Source: Armatimonadota bacterium
Lineage (GTDB): Bacteria > Armatimonadota > DTGP01 > JAHWJO01
Reading direction: 5' to 3'
DNA length: 16,041 bases
Assembly: GCA_019348365.1 (NCBI GenBank)
Contig: JAHWJO010000036.1
Coordinates: forward strand, 1 to 16,041
Below the pieces are notes generated by a model. That model did not search any database, was not told where the DNA came from, and saw only the letters and a program-made list of their open reading frames with translations. Positions 12,000-16,041 of this stretch are shown here, piece after piece (positions within the stretch are counted from its first letter, which is position 1; each line of letters starts with the position of its first letter). Position numbers and translations under genes: made by a program.

Positions 12000-14561
12000 A
12001 TGAAAGCCCGCTTATCCTGCTTCGTTTGGAGCATCACCGCAGCTCTCCTGCTCTTCGCGGTCCCCTCCGCAAAATCCCAGGCGAGCTATAAACACACCGA
12101 TCTCTACAAGGACGGTGTACACACCGCTGTGGCGATCAACAATAAGGGCCAGATCACCGGAGCCTACCAGCATGACTTCGGACATGTCTATCTCTGGGAA
12201 AACGGGAGGATCACCACGCTGGACCGGGCCACCGTTGCCGGGATGAACAACCGGGGACAGGTCGTCGGGCAAGCGGTTCACCCCATGATCGGGCAGTACC
12301 GGGCGGCCCTGCTGGAGAAAGGCCAGCCGATACAGTGGCTCCTTTTGCCCCCGACCATCGCGAGTCTCGACCCCATGGCCATCGATATCAACGACAGTGG
12401 ACAGATCCTCATCACGACGTTCCAAAAATGGGGTCATCAACTTCCCAAAGCGCTCCTCTGGGAAGGCGGGGCCCTCACCGACCTCGCGAAAGATGCCCAG
12501 TTTGTGAGAGGTGGGCAATCGGGCCAGATCCGGGACTCCTGGTCACTAAAAATCAATAACAACGGTCAGGTGATCGGAACGGTGGTCGTCGACTACGGCT
12601 ACATGGATTCCGACACCCACGCCTACATCTGGGACCGCGAACATGGGATGCAGGATCAGGGCATCGATCAGAGATACAACGATATCAACGATCATGGTCA
12701 GATTGCCGGAGCGACCTACACCGGGAGCATCTCGGTTCCTTCCTATATCAAACAAGCCTTCTTCCTGGAAAACGGGGAGAAAACGTTCATCAATCCGCTG
12801 CCGGGTCACCCCCGCAATACCGCCACGGCACTCAACAACAAGGGCCAGACCATCGGCGTCTCTTACGACGAGGAGGGGTATACCCATGCATTCGCCTGGG
12901 ATAAGTCAGGCGGGGTCCGGGCGCTGGAAAACTACCTGCCCAGAGACGCGGGGATCTTCACCAGCGTTGCCCAGGGAATCAATGACCAGGGGCAGATCGT
13001 CGGATACTATCGCTTTGAAAAGGACGGTATTCGGGGGCGTCGCTCCTTTCTGCTGTCGCCCGGAATCGTCTGGGGCGCGAAAGTGGAGATCACCAAAACC
13101 GATGACACGAAGCTGACCGATTTCCTCGTCGCGTTCGGTTACGGTTCCCTCGATTATCTCATCCTCCAGAGCCATCTCGACATCTCGGGAGACGGATTCG
13201 TGAACCCGACGGACAACCTCCCCCTGAGCGAAGTGAAGAGCATCCGCGTCCTCCCCGATCCAAAAGACGCGAGCGATCCGGACCGGTTCACCACCTACGG
13301 GTTCAACAAGTACATCGTCGTGGGGGCCGACCCGACCCTGACAGTGAGCAACACCACCCGCACCGTCGAGCTGGAGGAGAACGCCTACTCGAACGGGAGG
13401 TGGCGCTATAAGATCGCCTCTATCAAACTTGACGACGACCGCACTCTCCAGGAGAAATCAGGGATCCAGGCGCTCTACGCGCTGCCCCGGATCGCCGGGA
13501 CGAACAACGCGGCGGCCCGGAAGGCCGATCCCTCGACCGATGCGCCCGTGCGGGAGAAGCTGAAAGAAGCCGCCCACGCCCGCGACATCCCTCCCAGCGT
13601 GCTGTATGCGATGGCGTGGCATGAGTCCCTGGCTCCCGGGAGGAGCAGCCGCTTCCTGGGCCTCGGCTGGAACCAGTTCGGCTTTATCGGCGAGCGGGAT
13701 GCTTCCGGATCGCACGGGTACAGCGATGATGCGGAAGGCCAGGAGCTGACTCTGGTCACGTACGACGGCGGGATCGGGATCATGCAGATCACCGGGGCGA
13801 CGGCTTTGAGCTATCGTCCGGCGGGGACCGATATGCTGACCCACTTATATCGGCTCTCCAGCGACATCGCCTACCATGCGACCGCCGGATCGTTTAAGCT
13901 CATGGATAGCTGGCGCATCCGTCCCATCGGGGATCCGGCGACCCGTTCGAGATCGGTCCTGGAGCACTGGCACAACGCGGTGTGGGCCTACAACGGCTGG
14001 AAAAGCCAGCCGCTCCATGATATCTACACCCTGAAGATCTGGGAGACGCTGGAGCATCCCCCCGGCGGGCGCTGGCCTTCCGCCCGGCTGATGAACCATC
14101 TCAGCACATACTATGCACCGACGGGATTCGCAAACGGGTCGCAGATTTACCTCGGCACCATCGCGCCGACGCTGGGCGCCGGGACCGCGACGAAGCCGGC
14201 CCATGCGGACGCGGATAGGGACGGGTCCGTGGACGTGGAGCTGTCCGCGCCGTCCGTCACCACGGACGGCAAAGATTCGATCACGGTTTCCCTTCATGTC
14301 CTGCCTCGCACCGGCGTGGCGGTGGGTCCGGTGTCCGCTCTCCTGACCGTGAACGACACCGTCCACACGGTGGAGCTGATTGGAGAGGGCAACGTCTACA
14401 CCGGGACCCTGGAGGGGATCGGCAGGGTGAGAAGCCTCCCTTCGGTGAGCTTTACGGTCACGGTGAACGGAGCTGCGGTGCAGGGAGTGACCTACACGCC
14501 AGGAACTCTGCAAGTCAAAGCTAAGAAAGATAAAGATAAAAAAGAGAAGAAAGAGAAGTAA
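12000..14561 (+). CDS. Exported HAF-repeat protein with a lytic-transglycosylase-like domain
   Basis: 853 residues. The signal peptide is about 1-28 (LLLFAVPSAKSQA). Residues 30-355 hold seven HAF-type motifs: INNKGQITG (47), MNNRGQVVG (82), INDSGQIL (130), INNNGQVIG (185), INDHGQIAG (229), LNNKGQTIG (278) and INDQGQIVG (327), spaced as propeller blades with HAFAW/AYIW-type strands. A linker has a calcium-loop-like DISGDGFVNPTD (394-405). Residues about 515-670 resemble an SLT-type peptidoglycan lyase: IPPSVLYAMAWHES with probable catalytic E542, GGIGIMQIT (590-598) and WAYNGW (662-667). A second loop, DADRDGSVDVE (737-747), precedes a beta-sandwich-like region (748-838) and a lysine-rich tail (about 840-853). 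It probably acts on or in the cell wall. The catalytic call rests on short motifs, so moderate for activity and high for architecture. Confidence 0.8.
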   Translation: MKARLSCFVWSITAALLLFAVPSAKSQASYKHTDLYKDGVHTAVAINNKGQITGAYQHDFGHVYLWENGRITTLDRATVAGMNNRGQVVGQAVHPMIGQYRAALLEKGQPIQWLLLPPTIASLDPMAIDINDSGQILITTFQKWGHQLPKALLWEGGALTDLAKDAQFVRGGQSGQIRDSWSLKINNNGQVIGTVVVDYGYMDSDTHAYIWDREHGMQDQGIDQRYNDINDHGQIAGATYTGSISVPSYIKQAFFLENGEKTFINPLPGHPRNTATALNNKGQTIGVSYDEEGYTHAFAWDKSGGVRALENYLPRDAGIFTSVAQGINDQGQIVGYYRFEKDGIRGRRSFLLSPGIVWGAKVEITKTDDTKLTDFLVAFGYGSLDYLILQSHLDISGDGFVNPTDNLPLSEVKSIRVLPDPKDASDPDRFTTYGFNKYIVVGADPTLTVSNTTRTVELEENAYSNGRWRYKIASIKLDDDRTLQEKSGIQALYALPRIAGTNNAAARKADPSTDAPVREKLKEAAHARDIPPSVLYAMAWHESLAPGRSSRFLGLGWNQFGFIGERDASGSHGYSDDAEGQELTLVTYDGGIGIMQITGATALSYRPAGTDMLTHLYRLSSDIAYHATAGSFKLMDSWRIRPIGDPATRSRSVLEHWHNAVWAYNGWKSQPLHDIYTLKIWETLEHPPGGRWPSARLMNHLSTYYAPTGFANGSQIYLGTIAPTLGAGTATKPAHADADRDGSVDVELSAPSVTTDGKDSITVSLHVLPRTGVAVGPVSALLTVNDTVHTVELIGEGNVYTGTLEGIGRVRSLPSVSFTVTVNGAAVQGVTYTPGTLQVKAKKDKDKKEKKEK

Positions 14562-14622
14562 TTCACGATGATGCTGGGAAAAGGGGATGAACTCCCTGAA
14601 TGAGGAGAAACATCAACACCAA

Positions 14623-14669
14623 ACGGCCCATGTCGGGTTAAAAGAATCCGACATGGGCCGTAAGTTTTT
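14623..14669 (+). terminator. Rho-independent terminator after the HAF-transglycosylase gene
   Basis: Perfect 14-bp stem ACGGCCCATGTCGG (14623-14636) with CCGACATGGGCCGT (14648-14661), 11-base loop, then AAG and TTTTT (14665-14669). It sits between convergent genes and may also stop the oxidoreductase transcript, though the minus-strand side has only a weak T-run. Confidence 0.9.
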
Positions 14670-14712
14670 CTTCTGACGCACGATTGTTGTAGGATTTGCT
14701 CTCTTGGAAGGA

Positions 14713-15945
14713 CTACAGCTTAAATTCCGAGGGGTCGATCTGCGCGACCTTCCGGCGCTCGCGAATGAGAGATTCGAGGGTGTCGGAGATCGGTTCCAGC
14801 TTCTCCTCGTCGTGGTTGAAGGCGACTCCCATCCGGAGCGAGTCGGTATCGTCGGCGTACAATTCGACGAAGTTGCCGCTCTGCATCTCGCCGATGACCT
14901 TCGCGCTCTTCGCTCTGTCGGGGTCACCGCGCATGATCATGTGAAGGTCGAACTCGTCGGAGAAGAAGTAGGCGACCCGGTCATAGGGCCGCTCCTCGCC
15001 CGCCATGTTCGCCCCGACGGTCTCCCCCTGCCACATCGCGTTCATGTAATGCTCGACGTGCCATTCCTTGTCCAGGGCGACATCCTTGAAGCAGGCAACG
15101 TCTCCCGCCGCCCAGATATTCGGGTCGGAGGTCTGGAGGGTGGAGCTGACGCGGATCGCGCCTTTCTCGTTGACCTCCAGCCCCGCCTCTTTCGCCAGCT
15201 CGGAGTTGAGGGAGACGCCCACCGCCACGACGCAGAAGTCCGCCTCCACGCTCTTGCCGCTCTTCGTGCGGACGGCCCGGAGGCTGCCCTCCCCCTCGAA
15301 CGCGGCGACATCCTCGTTGAAGAGGAACTTCACTCCTTTGGACTCGTAGGTGGATCGCAGGAACTCCTGGATCGCGGGGCTGGGCCGTAGCTGGCTCCAG
15401 ATCGTATCGCCGTGGGTGAGGACGGTCGTATCGATCCCTTCGACGACGCAGTCCGCCGCCACTTCCATGCCGATGAACCCCGCGCCGATCATGACGGCTT
15501 TGCGGCTGTTGCGGAGGGCCTGACGGATGTGGATGCCGTCCTCGGCTTCGCGGAGGAGGAACACCCCGATGAGATCCTCGCCGGGGACGCCGAGCGCGTT
15601 GGGCCGCGCGCCCGTGGCGAGGAGCAGCTTTTCGTACCGGATCGTATCCCCGCTATCGAGAGTGACAATCCGGTTCTCCCGGTCGATTTTAGTGGCCTTG
15701 ACGCCGGTGTGGAGCTGGATGCGGTGCTCGCCGTAGAACTCTTCAGGCTTGGAGAAAGTGGCGTCCGGCGACATCTCGTTGTCGGTGAGGAAGTTCTTGG
15801 AGTAAGGTGGACGGTCGTAGGGGAAGTACGGCTCCATCCCGATGATGAGGATGGACCCGTCGTTATCCCGCTCGCGTATCGCTGCCGCCGCGTTCGCCGA
15901 AGCCAGACCGCCCCCGATCAGCAGGTAGTTCACGTTCTGTTCCAT
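14713..15945 (-). CDS. FAD/NAD(P)H-dependent pyridine nucleotide-disulfide oxidoreductase
   Basis: 410 residues from ATG 15945, which has GGAGG six bases upstream; an upstream in-frame start at 15999 adds residues with no family match. The first Rossmann fold binds FAD (NYLLIGGGLASANAA, glycines 11-13). It is followed by the YDRPPYSK segment usual in ferredoxin/rubredoxin reductases and AIF-like proteins, ATGARP (110-114), a second Rossmann fold for NAD(P)H (AVMIGAGFIGMEVAA, 150-164) and the FAD-contacting NIWAAGDV (276-283). The C-terminal domain (about 320-410) resembles the reductase C-domain. There is no redox-active Cys pair, so it is not of the thioredoxin-reductase type; an electron-transfer reductase for a small iron-sulfur protein is the likeliest role. 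No ferredoxin gene is in the window. It converges on the transglycosylase gene. Confidence 0.9.
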   Translation of the reverse strand: MEQNVNYLLIGGGLASANAAAAIRERDNDGSILIIGMEPYFPYDRPPYSKNFLTDNEMSPDATFSKPEEFYGEHRIQLHTGVKATKIDRENRIVTLDSGDTIRYEKLLLATGARPNALGVPGEDLIGVFLLREAEDGIHIRQALRNSRKAVMIGAGFIGMEVAADCVVEGIDTTVLTHGDTIWSQLRPSPAIQEFLRSTYESKGVKFLFNEDVAAFEGEGSLRAVRTKSGKSVEADFCVVAVGVSLNSELAKEAGLEVNEKGAIRVSSTLQTSDPNIWAAGDVACFKDVALDKEWHVEHYMNAMWQGETVGANMAGEERPYDRVAYFFSDEFDLHMIMRGDPDRAKSAKVIGEMQSGNFVELYADDTDSLRMGVAFNHDEEKLEPISDTLESLIRERRKVAQIDPSEFKL

Positions 15946-15992
15946 GACTCGCCTCCGTTGTGGGTGATCGGGTCTTTGGGTCGTTGTGTGCG

Positions 15993-16041
15993 CCCTCACC
16001 CCCGCGCTTCGCGCTGGCCCTCTCCCAATGCTGGGAGAGGG
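15993..16041. repeat. REP-like palindromic element at the window edge
   Basis: CCCTCACCCCCGCGC, a small CGCGCTTCGCG dyad, then a perfect hairpin CCCTCTCCCA-ATGC-TGGGAGAGGG (16018-16041). The CCCTCACCC...CCCTCTCCC pattern is common in dispersed intergenic repeats of many GC-rich bacteria. The window stops exactly at the end of the hairpin. Confidence 0.7.

Overview
The window looks like chromosomal DNA of a GC-rich bacterium with an outer membrane. Two genes have lipoprotein-type signal peptides, two more have ordinary export signals, and one exported protein carries a lytic-transglycosylase-like domain. Nothing here fixes the phylum. The mix of a sigma factor fused to a bifunctional-nuclease domain, tandem-HTH/TPR regulators and HAF-repeat proteins makes me think of lineages such as Armatimonadota, but this is a weak inference. 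There are no rRNA, tRNA, CRISPR or phage genes.

Layout. (1) 1-1314: an IS3-family insertion sequence with orfA/orfB, a -1 frameshift site and terminal inverted repeats; its last few left-end bases appear to lie outside the window. (2) 1440-2624 (+): an ECF-type sigma factor continuous with a C-terminal DUF151/bifunctional-nuclease domain, with a strong internal ribosome binding site exactly at the domain border. (3) 2670-6354 (-): a ManD/RspA-type enolase-superfamily gene followed by an S9 serine peptidase gene. The peptidase gene is flanked by two 91-bp direct repeats, the 3' end of the enolase-superfamily gene and a divergent orphan copy of it, and its base composition is much poorer in GC. 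(4) 6502-7071 (-): a small cupin protein with a clear terminator. (5) 7471-9278 (+): an exported TPR protein and a lipoprotein-like metallophosphatase with two altered active-site residues. (6) 9383-11686 (-): a tandem-HTH XRE/TPR regulator and, downstream, a lipoprotein with an internal duplication. (7) 12000-14561 (+): a large exported protein with HAF repeats and a lytic-transglycosylase-like domain, preceded by a leader with possible RNA structure and followed by a strong terminator. (8) 14713-15945 (-): an NAD(P)H/FAD-dependent pyridine nucleotide-disulfide oxidoreductase. The window ends on a REP-like palindrome.

The genes do not form one pathway. Plausible functional pairs are the enolase-superfamily/peptidase pair (shared strand, 42-bp gap), the TPR/metallophosphatase pair (shared strand, both exported) and the regulator/lipoprotein pair (shared strand, 117-bp gap). 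The observations most worth following are the sigma factor-nuclease fusion with its possible second start, the repeat-flanked low-GC peptidase cassette, the HAF-transglycosylase architecture with its leader, and the metallophosphatase active-site changes. The window starts in an IS end and stops at a dispersed-repeat-like hairpin, as a contig broken at repeats would.
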